From positions 12,990 to 51,894 of the forward strand of contig NZ_AYVY01000025.1 of NCBI RefSeq assembly GCF_000503055.1: a stretch of DNA of 38,905 nt, given 5' to 3'. This DNA comes from Mesorhizobium sp. LSHC420B00 (GTDB taxonomy: Bacteria > Pseudomonadota > Alphaproteobacteria > Rhizobiales > Rhizobiaceae). The notes below the pieces were generated by a model. It did not search any database, was not told the DNA's origin, and saw only the letters and a program-made list of their open reading frames with translations. A program made the translations under genes and the position numbers. Positions within the stretch are counted from its first letter, which is position 1, and every line of letters begins with the position of its first letter. Of this stretch, positions 16,802 through 24,761 are shown one piece after another.

Positions 16802-17557
16802 TTAAATCACCTGCCCGCCAGAAACCTCGATCCGCTGCGCGGTAATCCAGCGATTGTCGGGGCCGAGCAGATTGGCGACCATCGGGCCGATGTCGTCGGG
16901 CAAGCCGACGCGGCCCAGCGCGATCATGTTGGCAAACTGCTTGTTGAGATCAGGCATGTCACGCACCGCGCCGCCCAGGAAATCAGTCTCGATCGCGCCA
17001 GGCGCCACCGTGTTAACGGCGATGCCCCGGCTTCCCAGTTCCTTGGCCATATAGACCGTGAGGATTTCCACCGCGCCCTTTGCGGCGGAGTAGGCCGAAA
17101 AACCGGGGTACGAGACGCGCGTCAATCCCGTAGAGAAGTTCACGATGCGGCCTCCGTCGGCAATGAGCGGCAGCAGAGCCTGCGTCAGGAAGAAGACGCC
17201 TTTAACATGGGTGTCGAAAAGTGCGTCGAATTGAGCTTCGGTGGTTTCGGCGAAACTTGCCATTTCACCCTGGCCGGCATTGTTGACGAGGTGGTCGAAC
17301 CTATCCCGTCCCCACGTGGTCGACAGTTGGGACTTGACTGTATCAGCGAAGCGCCCGAACGAGCCGATGTCGGTCACGTCGAGACGCAGCGCCACGACCT
17401 TACGACCCATTGCCTGAATCGCGGCGACGACGGCCTTCGCCTGCTCGTCGCCCCTGCGGTAAGTGAAGATCACGTCGCCGCCACGGCGCGCGATGCTCAT
17501 AGCGGTGTTGCGGCCAAGGCCGCGGCTTGCACCAGTAACGAGCGACACAGTCGTCAT
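16802..17557 (-). CDS. Short-chain dehydrogenase/reductase (SDR, classical type)
   Basis: NAD(P)-dependent oxidoreductase of 251 aa. The cofactor loop TGASRGLG (residues 8-15), NNAG, the catalytic Ser region (IVNFSTG), the YSAAKG Tyr/Lys pair and the PGAIETDF segment are all in place. SRG and the basic YRRGDE after strand 2 favour NADPH. The protein is of the FabG-like house type, so substrate cannot be read. An AAGGAGAAT ribosome site precedes the ATG. It is convergent with the lyase gene and preceded by a perfect inverted repeat at 17581-17593. Confidence 0.92.
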   Translation of the reverse strand: MTTVSLVTGASRGLGRNTAMSIARRGGDVIFTYRRGDEQAKAVVAAIQAMGRKVVALRLDVTDIGSFGRFADTVKSQLSTTWGRDRFDHLVNNAGQGEMASFAETTEAQFDALFDTHVKGVFFLTQALLPLIADGGRIVNFSTGLTRVSYPGFSAYSAAKGAVEILTVYMAKELGSRGIAVNTVAPGAIETDFLGGAVRDMPDLNKQFANMIALGRVGLPDDIGPMVANLLGPDNRWITAQRIEVSGGQVI

Positions 17558-17580
17558 TGAAATTCTCCTTCGGATCGATT

Positions 17581-17593
17581 GTTGCGACGCAAC
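17581..17593. promoter_or_regulatory. Perfect inverted repeat upstream of the SDR gene
   Basis: GTTGCG-A-CGCAAC is a perfect 13-bp inverted repeat 23 bases upstream of the SDR start, a position where a repressor would block transcription or translation initiation. No regulator gene is adjacent on this side; the nearest are LysR (19.2 kb) and AraC (12.7 kb). Confidence 0.35.
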
Positions 17594-18100
17594 TGTTATG
17601 GGCGTGGGCGGCCCCCACCGGTTGCCCGTTCGTCGGGTAAACTTGCCTAATCCTACGACGACGTTGTTATATCCCTCCTATCCATCAGTGGTGGGTTCGC
17701 CGCTTGCCATCAGCGTGATTCCGCTTCGGGATGAGCCAATACGCGCCAGTCGTCGCGCACTCGCCGGCGACGCTGCTCCCGCGCGATAGCTGGACAGCAG
17801 GTTCGCAAATGCGGAACTCGCGGGCTTCGGCGGCAATCACCGGGGCGCGCCGACGGGAACGAGGAAGCGGTCACCGCAATGGCCAGAGATGTCGCTGCCT
17901 GTATGAACAGCAGATCCAGTGGGAGGGGCGCAGGCCACGGCCAAAGGCGCCGTCGAGGGCAAAGCGGCCAAGAGCGCTATAACCGGAACGGGCCGTAAGC
18001 GGGCATTCAGCTTTTTGCTAAGGGCAAGCTAAAGCAGACTTGGATTCAGCGTGTGGACCGTGCGTAATATTGTTCCGGGTTGCTTGAAGTCCAACTGGGA
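17594..18100. other. Intergenic region upstream of the SDR gene
   Basis: About 500 bases between the SDR start and the end of the exporter gene. Short overlapping frames exist on the + strand (up to 108 codons), but they are Arg/Ala/Pro-rich, lack ribosome sites and match no family I know. I see no RNA gene or repeat here. Confidence 0.5.
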
Positions 18101-18997
18101 CTATCCGCGCGCCGTCAGCCAGACTCCTACGAGCGTCACAGCCAAGCCGAAAAACATCGCCGGCGTGAGAGGCTCCGAGAACAGCACCCAAGCCCACAGC
18201 ATAGTTACGGGGGGACTCAGATAGATGGCGGCGCTGACCTTCGCCACGGGGTACATGCTCAGCATCGTGTAATAGACCGAATAGGCGGCGAAGGTGGCAA
18301 TAAACACGAGCCAAACCATTCCGATGGCGAACTCAGCCGTCATCGGCGGCTCAACCCCTCCCTGAGCGATGGCGCAGATGCCGAACAGGACCGCGCCAGT
18401 CAGCGTGTGAACGCAGAGGCTCTGGTGGACGGGCATGTTCAGCGACTCCCGGCCCCTGCGGAGGACCGACGCGAAGGAGAAGACCATCATCGAGCCAAGG
18501 GTTAACTCGTAGGCCCACAAGGGCGCAGTTCCGAAGCTCAAGCTGTCGAAAGATACAATCAGTACGCCCGTCACCGCGACGGCAGTGCCAAGCCACTGCC
18601 GCAGGTTTAGCCGTTCCCCCAGAACAGGCTGCGACATGGCCGCGACTGCCAGCGGCACAAGATCAGAGATCAGCGCGACCAACCCGGTCGGCACGCGTTG
18701 CTCGATCGCGAGCGCGAAGCCGCCGAGATAAATGAAGACGGCCATCACGCCGAACCCGACTTGGGATATGACCGCGCGCAGGCGCATCCTCGGCCCGAAC
18801 GCAAGTGCGAACGGAAGGAGGATGACTCCTGACAACAGTGTGCGCCAAAACAGCAGGACGGCTACGCTGGCTTCTTCGCTTGCGTAACGGATGCCAACGA
18901 AACCGGAACTCCAGGCGATGATCAGCAATCCCGCCAACAGAGGATAGAGAATACGGCGCCGGGTCACAATTTCTGAAAACGAAGGAAGGGCTGTCAC
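18101..18997 (-). CDS. DMT-superfamily transporter (EamA/RhaT-type)
   Basis: Inner-membrane transporter with ten predicted helices arranged as two five-helix EamA repeats: the first begins ILYPLLAGLLIIAWSSGFVGIRYA, the second around LWAYELTLGSMMVFSFASVL. Members export amino acids, metabolites or drugs. The GTG at 18997 gives 298 aa, the normal family length, and puts about 20 residues before helix 1. The frame is open to an ATG at 19099, but that extension is Cys-rich, unlike the family, and would overlap a promoter-like element and repeats. No start has a clear ribosome site, so the start is uncertain. It is divergent from a LysR gene, the usual arrangement for a regulator and its exporter. 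Confidence 0.88.
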   Translation of the reverse strand: MTALPSFSEIVTRRRILYPLLAGLLIIAWSSGFVGIRYASEEASVAVLLFWRTLLSGVILLPFALAFGPRMRLRAVISQVGFGVMAVFIYLGGFALAIEQRVPTGLVALISDLVPLAVAAMSQPVLGERLNLRQWLGTAVAVTGVLIVSFDSLSFGTAPLWAYELTLGSMMVFSFASVLRRGRESLNMPVHQSLCVHTLTGAVLFGICAIAQGGVEPPMTAEFAIGMVWLVFIATFAAYSVYYTMLSMYPVAKVSAAIYLSPPVTMLWAWVLFSEPLTPAMFFGLAVTLVGVWLTARG

Positions 18998-19053
18998 TTG
19001 CGTGCCCAGGTTGCATGTCGCTACCGAGTAGCCGATCTGCAGGCATCGGGCAC

Positions 19054-19082
19054 ATGACAAATATCGATTGGGTGATGACAAA
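19054..19082. promoter_or_regulatory. Paired direct repeats in the exporter/LysR intergenic region
   Basis: ATGACAAA occurs at 19054-19061 and 19075-19082, exactly two helical turns (21 bases) apart, each followed by an AT-rich half (TATCGAT and CATGCCAT). Spacing and position suit binding by the adjacent LysR protein. Confidence 0.35.
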
Positions 19083-19083
19083 C

Positions 19084-19112
19084 ATGCCATCGAGTTCATA
19101 GGGTGTTGTCAA
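19084..19112 (-). promoter_or_regulatory. Candidate sigma-70-type promoter for the exporter gene
   Basis: On the minus strand a perfect TTGACA (19112-19107) is followed after 17 bases by TGGCAT (19089-19084), a weak -10. A transcript starting just after it would fit the GTG start at 18997 and not the longer ATG start. The weak -10 suits an activator-dependent promoter. Confidence 0.35.
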
Positions 19113-19159
19113 AATGATGCTGGCGCGTTCATGTGTAGCAATCACAGCGGAAGTCGCGG

Positions 19160-20050
19160 ATGACCGACATCAACTGCAGACGACTGGACATCGACGCGTT
19201 GCGCGCAATTCGTGCTGTCAAGCTCCATGGCGGTGTCACCAGAGCAGCCGACGCGCTGGGGCTGACGCAGTCCGCGGTAAGCCACAAAATCAAACGCCTG
19301 GAAACGAGTCTCGGATGCGAGATTCTGGACCGACGGCCCGGTGGCGGGATGTTCACCTCCGACGGCGAAAAACTCCTCGAGTACGCAGCGAAGATTCTTG
19401 CGCTGCACGACGAGGCTCTTGTGAGCTTGGCGAAGTCGGACCTGGCAGGCCGGATCATGCTGGGCCTCACCGAGGACACGACATGTTCGGATCTATCGCG
19501 CATCCTCGGCCGCTTCCACCGCTTGCACCCCCAGGTCACCGTGAGGACGAAAGTCCGAATGAGTCTCGTGCTGAGGTCAATGCTAGAACGCGGTGAACTG
19601 GACATGGCGATGGTGCAGGTTTTCTCTCACGAGATCCGACCAACCGACGTCGTGCTGTTTCGGGAGGACCTGCACTGGGTCAAGTCCCGCGAATTGTCGT
19701 TCAGGCGTCAAGGCCCGATCCCGTTCCTTTCCTTCGACGACGACTGCTTCTACCGACGCTGGGCGATTGACATCGGGCAAGACGGCGGAGTGGAGCTCGA
19801 AACCCTGTTCGAATGCTCCAGCGCTGCGGGTATCGTAGCCGCCGTAAGCGCGGGATTGGGTGTTGCGCTACTCAGCGATCGTCATATTCTCAAGGACATG
19901 GAGGTTATCGACGGCCTCCTACCTGAACCTCCCAGGCTCGCCTATATTGTGCGGCGGGCCAAGAAGGTCCGAAATCCAGCGCTCGACAGTCTAATATCTG
20001 ACATTGCGAGCGAGGTCAGCCGATACGGCAGGCTAACGCTGGCCAGCTAG
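19160..20050 (+). CDS. LysR-family transcriptional regulator
   Basis: Regulator of 296 aa. The N-terminal winged helix-turn-helix covers residues ~9-68 (LDIDALRAIRAVKLHGGVTRAADALGLTQSAVSHKIKRLE, then GCEILDRR). The C-terminal periplasmic-binding-like effector domain starts near residue 90 (GRIMLGLTEDTTCSDLSRILGRF) and ends with ALDSLISDIASEV. It is read away from the DMT exporter gene, and paired repeats lie between them, so it most likely controls the exporter and itself. The effector is unknown. Confidence 0.93.
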   Translation: MTDINCRRLDIDALRAIRAVKLHGGVTRAADALGLTQSAVSHKIKRLETSLGCEILDRRPGGGMFTSDGEKLLEYAAKILALHDEALVSLAKSDLAGRIMLGLTEDTTCSDLSRILGRFHRLHPQVTVRTKVRMSLVLRSMLERGELDMAMVQVFSHEIRPTDVVLFREDLHWVKSRELSFRRQGPIPFLSFDDDCFYRRWAIDIGQDGGVELETLFECSSAAGIVAAVSAGLGVALLSDRHILKDMEVIDGLLPEPPRLAYIVRRAKKVRNPALDSLISDIASEVSRYGRLTLAS

Positions 20051-20850
20051 ACTAGCGTCACAATCGTTCACTCTCCTTAATAGGTGCGGCGCGTGATTTG
20101 CTTCGCCGAAGCCAAGGGCCAGATCGACGCTGGAATCATCCTTTTGCGGCCGCGCTGCACGCCGGCTTCTATGCGGTGGTCAGCGGGCGGAGACCGGGGT
20201 CATGGACGGACTGTACTTGGGCAAGCCGCATGACGGCTATACCGGCCCAGACCCGACCTTCTATCCGAGCGGTGAGTTGGATCGCTGGACAGATCGATCC
20301 TGATCGTCTGCAAACCCACACGCGAACTGCCGCGGGAAAAGACGGCACCGCCAGAGTCGCAAGAGGCGGTTCATTCGGCCCGAGAGGCGTTGGTTAGAGA
20401 AATATGCGTTCGGAATCCGTGGTTGATCGGGACGTCAGAGTGCTGAGTAAATGCGATCATGCCCAAGCGTGGAAGATCACAAGTGGTCACTCGATACATG
20501 CCCCAGTTAACAGCACCACCTTTCCGGAAGAAAGTTACAAGCAATCGATAAATAACATGAATATGGCCGCAGTGGTTTGATGCACAACAGGCCCGCTCGA
20601 TACCCCACGGGCATTTTGGGCGATATTTGGCATGTTCGATCTCAATTTCCGTCAGAGTGGGGCTTACGAGTTGCACGCATCCCTGCCCGGCGGCGTTAGA
20701 ACGATTGTAGCCTTACGACCGACAAACACCATTGCGATTTTGCCTCTTGCAACTCCCCACCAACGGTCTTGGCATTTCAAATGGCGGTTTCGCCGCGAAG
20801 ACAGATCGAAGGGCTATTCAAGCTGACGCAACTACTGTGTAACCTCGCGT
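20051..20850. other. Long non-coding stretch
   Basis: About 800 bases with no gene I can support. Three frames of 64-101 codons (20098-20397 +, 20371-20676 -, 20632-20826 +) lack ribosome sites and have Trp/Arg/His/Cys-rich, non-family translations. Base composition drifts towards more A+T from about 20400, as in the regulator gene that follows, which suggests foreign or decayed DNA. Confidence 0.5.
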
Positions 20851-20877
20851 CATTTCGCGGCAATCAAGCTCGAAATG
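20851..20877. promoter_or_regulatory. Inverted repeat upstream of the XRE-type regulator
   Basis: CATTTCG (20851-20857) and CGAAATG (20871-20877) are perfect inverted 7-mers with centres 20 bases apart, two helical turns, 43 bases before the regulator start. This is the layout expected of an operator for a dimeric helix-turn-helix protein. Confidence 0.4.
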
Positions 20878-20920
20878 GAGGCATATTGCTGCCAATGCTG
20901 AGCGCAGTAGGAGAGCCGCG

Positions 20921-21733
20921 ATGAACCAACAAGCAAACTTAGCAGACAATCTCAAAACTCTATGCGAGCAGCATGGCACCGTATCGGAAGCATGCCGAAA
21001 GTTGGGCATCAATCGTCAGCAATTCAATAAGTATCTCGCCGGAACTCACGCGCCGTCGCAGAAGAATCTCCGCTTGATCGCCAATTTCTTTGGGTTGAGT
21101 GTCGATGTCATGACCTACAATCCGCATGACTTCCAATCACTTATCGAGGGAAATCACTTCCCCCTATTCAAACGGATTCAAAAATCTCCAAAGATGATGA
21201 TGTTCATCACGGAAGTATTGTCGGCGAACGCGACCGACGCAACTGATTTCCTTGGAGCTTACGAACGTTACCACTATTCATCGATTTACAAAGGTCAGAT
21301 ACTAAGGTCGATATTTTATCTCTATTCGAAAGATGGGATATTGATGCATAGCTACGTTGAACGTTTCCCGAACCTCGACGGATCCAATAAGATTGACTAC
21401 ATCTTTAAATACCATGGATTCAGTTTCTATATTTCCAATCGCCTGTTCTCAATCGATTTCGAAACCATCCAACGCAACGAAATGACATTCAGCAACCTTG
21501 CCTCAATCGACAGAAACTCAAAGAAGTTCATGTTCGGGGTAACCAGCGGAATCGCGGCGAGCATGGTGAGACAGCCCGTTGCGCAAAAGGTGGCCATGCA
21601 TTTTGTAGGAGATCGCAAGGCTCGGAAGAGCGACCTGCGCCGTGCCACGGTCCTTTCACCAAGCGACGATTCGATACCCAAAGAAGTGATCACTTATCTT
21701 ACCTCCGGAACGTCGACGATCGACTCCATTTGA
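20921..21733 (+). CDS. XRE-type helix-turn-helix regulator with a C-terminal domain of unknown ligand
   Basis: Protein of 270 aa. Residues ~5-65 form a lambda-repressor-like helix-turn-helix (NLKTLCEQHGTVSEACRKLG, then INRQQFNKYLAGTHAPSQKN and LRLIANFFGLSVDVM). Residues ~90-240 form a mixed alpha/beta region (IYKGQILRSIFYLYSKDGIL, YIFKYHGFSFYISNRLFSIDFE) that may bind a ligand; I do not recognise its family. The gene is visibly AT-richer and uses more AAA, ATT and TTC-type codons than its neighbours, a sign of transfer. The start follows a GTAGGAGAG ribosome site. It precedes the TIM-barrel and galactose-dehydrogenase-like genes by 187 bases and may regulate them (inference). Confidence 0.85.
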   Translation: MNQQANLADNLKTLCEQHGTVSEACRKLGINRQQFNKYLAGTHAPSQKNLRLIANFFGLSVDVMTYNPHDFQSLIEGNHFPLFKRIQKSPKMMMFITEVLSANATDATDFLGAYERYHYSSIYKGQILRSIFYLYSKDGILMHSYVERFPNLDGSNKIDYIFKYHGFSFYISNRLFSIDFETIQRNEMTFSNLASIDRNSKKFMFGVTSGIAASMVRQPVAQKVAMHFVGDRKARKSDLRRATVLSPSDDSIPKEVITYLTSGTSTIDSI

Positions 21734-21920
21734 GACAGGCTGACCGTCACCGCTCAAGCGAAGTGCGTCAGAGTGCTCAAGTGTCATACCGCCTGCGAAA
21801 TTGCGCTGAGCGCTGCTTGGGGGTGAAGTCAGCTGCCGTCGATGCCTGCCAGCCGCGCGCGTCGACGCCAGTTGGTGGGTGCAGATAGTACGCACTATCG
21901 CAGCCGTGCCGGAGCCGCAT

Positions 21921-22784
21921 ATGTCGAGTACCGTCAATTCCTATATGATGCCGTTCTCGAACGTGGCGCATTTGTCCCTAACGGACAAGTTCCGGGCGAC
22001 GCAACTTGCCGGCTTTGAGGAGCTGTCGCTCATGCCGCGTGACGTCGAGAGACTGATTGAAGGCGGCAAACCGGCGTCCGACATCATCGCGGAAGCCGCG
22101 GATCATGGTGTGCGCATTACCCGGCTTGATCCTTTGAACACCTGGCCGCGGGTCTGGCGCCCGGACAATATGGACGAAGCTTACATCGCCACAGTCAACA
22201 CGCCACCGGACCAGTTCTTCCGCCTGACCGACGCGCTCGGCTGCACCCATGCGAGCCTGAACGCCACTTTTCCGTTGAATGCAATGTCGACAGACGAGAT
22301 CACGGAGCACTATGCGGCGATCTGCGCCCGCGCGGCAGTGCATGGGCTAAAGTGTGATCTCGAATTCATCCCGCTATGGGGCGTTCCAACGCTGGAAATG
22401 GCATGGAATATCGTCCGTGATTCCGGGGCATCGAATGGCGGGCTGGTGTTCGACGTGTGGCATTTCGTGCGCGGAGGCTCGGACATTGGGCTCCTCAAGA
22501 CGATCCCCGGCGACATGATCCATTGCGTGCAGGTCAACGATGGCCCTCTGGCGCTGCCGAAGGGGGTGACGATCAAAGACAATTGCTACGACCGCCAGTT
22601 TCCTGGCGACGGTGAATTCCCGAATGCCGAAATCCTGCGAATCCTTGCGGACACGGGCGGCCTCAACCAGGTAGGACCCGAGGTGTTTTCTCCTACGCTC
22701 ACGTCAATGAGCGTCGAGGCCGTGGCGCGCAAGTCTGCAGAATCGACACGAAACATGCTTCTGGCCGCAGGTCTGGCGGTCTGA
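21921..22784 (+). CDS. TIM-barrel sugar-phosphate isomerase/epimerase-like protein (AP endonuclease family 2 fold)
   Basis: Protein of 287 aa with the xylose-isomerase-like TIM-barrel fold. Expected metal-site elements are present: the Glu of DLEFIPLWG, the Asp/His of VFDVWHFVRGG, HCVQVNDGP and GDGEFPNAEIL, ending with EVFSPTLT. Related enzymes are inosose dehydratase, tagatose/allulose 3-epimerase and hydroxypyruvate isomerase. The ATG at 21921 follows GGAGCCGCAT; the frame stays open to 21879 without a ribosome site. It lies 170 bases before a D-galactose 1-dehydrogenase-like gene on the same strand, so the pair probably acts on a sugar or its lactone/acid (inference). Confidence 0.88.
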   Translation: MSSTVNSYMMPFSNVAHLSLTDKFRATQLAGFEELSLMPRDVERLIEGGKPASDIIAEAADHGVRITRLDPLNTWPRVWRPDNMDEAYIATVNTPPDQFFRLTDALGCTHASLNATFPLNAMSTDEITEHYAAICARAAVHGLKCDLEFIPLWGVPTLEMAWNIVRDSGASNGGLVFDVWHFVRGGSDIGLLKTIPGDMIHCVQVNDGPLALPKGVTIKDNCYDRQFPGDGEFPNAEILRILADTGGLNQVGPEVFSPTLTSMSVEAVARKSAESTRNMLLAAGLAV

Positions 22785-22802
22785 GATTGAGAAAAGGCTC
22801 GA

Positions 22803-22815
22803 CGGGTCCGACCCG
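22803..22815. promoter_or_regulatory. Perfect inverted repeat between the isomerase-like and dehydrogenase-like genes
   Basis: CGGGTC-C-GACCCG is a perfect 13-bp inverted repeat 18 bases after the TIM-barrel gene. It could be a short transcript-end or pause hairpin, although the one-base centre makes a stable RNA loop unlikely, or an operator for the downstream gene. Confidence 0.25.
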
Positions 22816-22954
22816 ACGCCACGCCCCACTCACTGACCTGGACGAGGTATTTCGTCGAAACGGCAAGTACGACCCAATCAGGCTCCGATCGGGCATTCCT
22901 TAACAGCGGTACAAACGATGGCGACGAAAACTCGGCCATCTGGAAGGAGGATTT

Positions 22955-23887
22955 GTGACAATTCAAATTTGCGTTGTAGGCCTGGGCAAGATCGCACAAG
23001 ATCAGCATCTGCCGGTAGCTGCCAAGAACGCTGACTTCAACCTCGCTGCGGTAGTCAGTTCGCGCGGCTCTTACGGAAATGTGAAAACCTTCAAGACTTT
23101 TTCGGACCTCGTCGCAAGCGGGATCAAACTCGATGCCGTCACGCTGTGTATGCCTCCGAAACCGCGCTTTGATATCGCACACAGAGCAATCGACGCCGGA
23201 TTTCACCTGCTTCTCGAGAGGCCGCCGACATCGACAATCGGTGAACTGGAGGCACTGCTGGCCCATGCTGCCGCCCACAAACGCATTGTCTTCACAGCAT
23301 GGCATTCGCAACACAACGCGGCGGTCGACGAGGCAAAACGCCTCCTTGCTGGTTTGACGGTCCGCCGTCTGCATGTGTCGTGGAAGGAGGACGTCCGCTA
23401 CTGGCACCCTGGTCAAGAATGGATCTGGGAGCCAGGCGGGTTCGGTGTGTTTGATCCTGGCATCAACGCATTCTCCATCATCTCGAAAATCATGCCGGTT
23501 CCGATCCTTGTAGCCGATGCCCGCCTGATGATCCCGTCGAACAAGGCAACACCCATTGCCGCCTCCATTCGCTTCAAGTCGCCCATTGGGATTGACGCCG
23601 ATTTGACCGCCGAACTCGACTGGCAACAAACCGGTGAACCATCCTGGGACATAGACGTCGAAACGAACGAAGGCACGACTCTTCAGCTGAGCAACGGCGG
23701 GACGCAACTCCGTGTTAATGGCGAGGTTACTCTCGCCGGTTCATCGTCCCAGGAATACGAACGCATCTATGCCCATTTCGCCGAGCTGTTGAACTCCGGG
23801 AAATCGGATGTAGATTCAACGCCGCTACAACTGGTCTCCGACTGCTTCATGCTGGGGCGACGGGTCGATGCGGACCCGTTTGTCTGA
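22955..23887 (+). CDS. Gfo/Idh/MocA-family oxidoreductase, D-galactose/L-arabinose 1-dehydrogenase-like
   Basis: NAD(P)-dependent sugar dehydrogenase of 310 aa. The Rossmann domain starts ICVVGLGKIAQDQHLP. The substrate domain contains SWKEDVRYWHPGQEWIWEPGGFGVFDPGINA, a stretch I associate with the bacterial D-galactose / L-arabinose 1-dehydrogenases that make aldonolactones. The family's EKP motif, whose Lys normally helps catalysis, reads ERP here (Arg89), so activity may be altered or the enzyme may have a different substrate. A strong GGAAGGAGG ribosome site precedes the GTG start. The upstream gene is a sugar isomerase-like TIM barrel. No aldonolactonase or dehydratase is in the window. 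Confidence 0.9.
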   Translation: MTIQICVVGLGKIAQDQHLPVAAKNADFNLAAVVSSRGSYGNVKTFKTFSDLVASGIKLDAVTLCMPPKPRFDIAHRAIDAGFHLLLERPPTSTIGELEALLAHAAAHKRIVFTAWHSQHNAAVDEAKRLLAGLTVRRLHVSWKEDVRYWHPGQEWIWEPGGFGVFDPGINAFSIISKIMPVPILVADARLMIPSNKATPIAASIRFKSPIGIDADLTAELDWQQTGEPSWDIDVETNEGTTLQLSNGGTQLRVNGEVTLAGSSSQEYERIYAHFAELLNSGKSDVDSTPLQLVSDCFMLGRRVDADPFV

Positions 23888-24130
23888 AGGCGACACTTGC
23901 TCGGGTGCGCCCAATCCAAACCATCTGACTGATGAATCCGCGATTGGGTCGTGGAGTAGTTTGTGGACAAGTCGCAGGGGCACTCGCCGCCGCTCAGTTC
24001 TTCTGCGCGCCCATGTGCACACACAAATGCGCCCCGCAACGGGACAGTCCGGATTACGGAGCGCACTTCGCCTTGGGAGGCAATCGAATCCGATTAGGAT
24101 CAGGGTGGCGAATAGATAGCGGTGGACCTA

Positions 24131-24673
24131 CTACCTAGATTGTTTTGGGTTCCACAGCCGCATTCCTGCATTTGCCTCATAGGCCTTGCCCGATGGATAG
24201 CTGATAAGTTCCATTTGAAGGCCCCAAGGCGCTTCGAAATAGACCCACGACTCGCCCGCGCCAGGACCGTGTTTTTCGAACTCCGGTTTGTCGTAGACTT
24301 TAACCCCATGGCTGCGGAGATGTTCGCTGGCTGCATTGATATCATCCACGTAAAAGCACAGATGATAGCCGCCAATGTCGCTGTTTCGGGGGAATACTGT
24401 CTTCTGATCAGGGGCCTCGAAATCGAAAAGTTCAATGTTGCTCCCATTGCCACAGCGCATGAAGACAACCTCTTTCATGTGTGCGCGAGGGTGGATATTC
24501 ATTTTGTCTTGCATGAAATTCCCGGTGTCGTCCTTCAGCGACCCGCCGGAGTAGATAAACTCACATCCAATGATGTCGCGAAAGAAAGCGATCGCCTCTT
24601 GCATGTTAGGCACCACCAAGCCAGCGTGATCGATCCCTGCCAGTCCAGGGAGGCCCTTCGTCTGATTGTTCAT
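24131..24673 (-). CDS. VOC-family protein (glyoxalase/dioxygenase fold)
   Basis: Metal-binding protein of 180 aa with two beta-alpha-beta-beta-beta modules. Candidate ligands are the His of GIDHAGLVVPNM, the His of GGYHLCFYVDD and the Glu of GLQMELISYPSG near the C-terminus. Such proteins include lactoylglutathione lyase, methylmalonyl-CoA epimerase and extradiol dioxygenases, and the specific reaction is not determined by sequence. A strong AAGGAGA site lies before the ATG. It is the last gene of the minus-strand module D, 88 bases after the GMC oxidoreductase. Confidence 0.9.
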   Translation of the reverse strand: MNNQTKGLPGLAGIDHAGLVVPNMQEAIAFFRDIIGCEFIYSGGSLKDDTGNFMQDKMNIHPRAHMKEVVFMRCGNGSNIELFDFEAPDQKTVFPRNSDIGGYHLCFYVDDINAASEHLRSHGVKVYDKPEFEKHGPGAGESWVYFEAPWGLQMELISYPSGKAYEANAGMRLWNPKQSR

Positions 24674-24761
24674 GTCTGTCTCCTTTTTTGAATCCGAAAG
24701 ATCAAGTTTCCCGGCGCGCCGCGTTCATTGATGGTGGCGAAAAGGCGCAGAAACCGCCGTG

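Noticed and set aside
17731..17982. Possible coding remnant upstream of the SDR gene (Ala/Lys/Gly-rich + strand translation)
   Set aside because: Interrupted by stops in the frame of interest and too low in complexity to assign.
20098..20397. Frame containing GFYAVVSGRRPG, loosely like a viroplasmin/RNase H N-terminal domain
   Set aside because: Only about ten residues fit, no ribosome site, and the rest does not follow the domain.
22586..23707. Long minus-strand frame (373 codons) opposite the isomerase-like and galactose-dehydrogenase-like genes
   Set aside because: It overlaps two well-supported + strand genes, has no family motif and has the composition of an antisense shadow.
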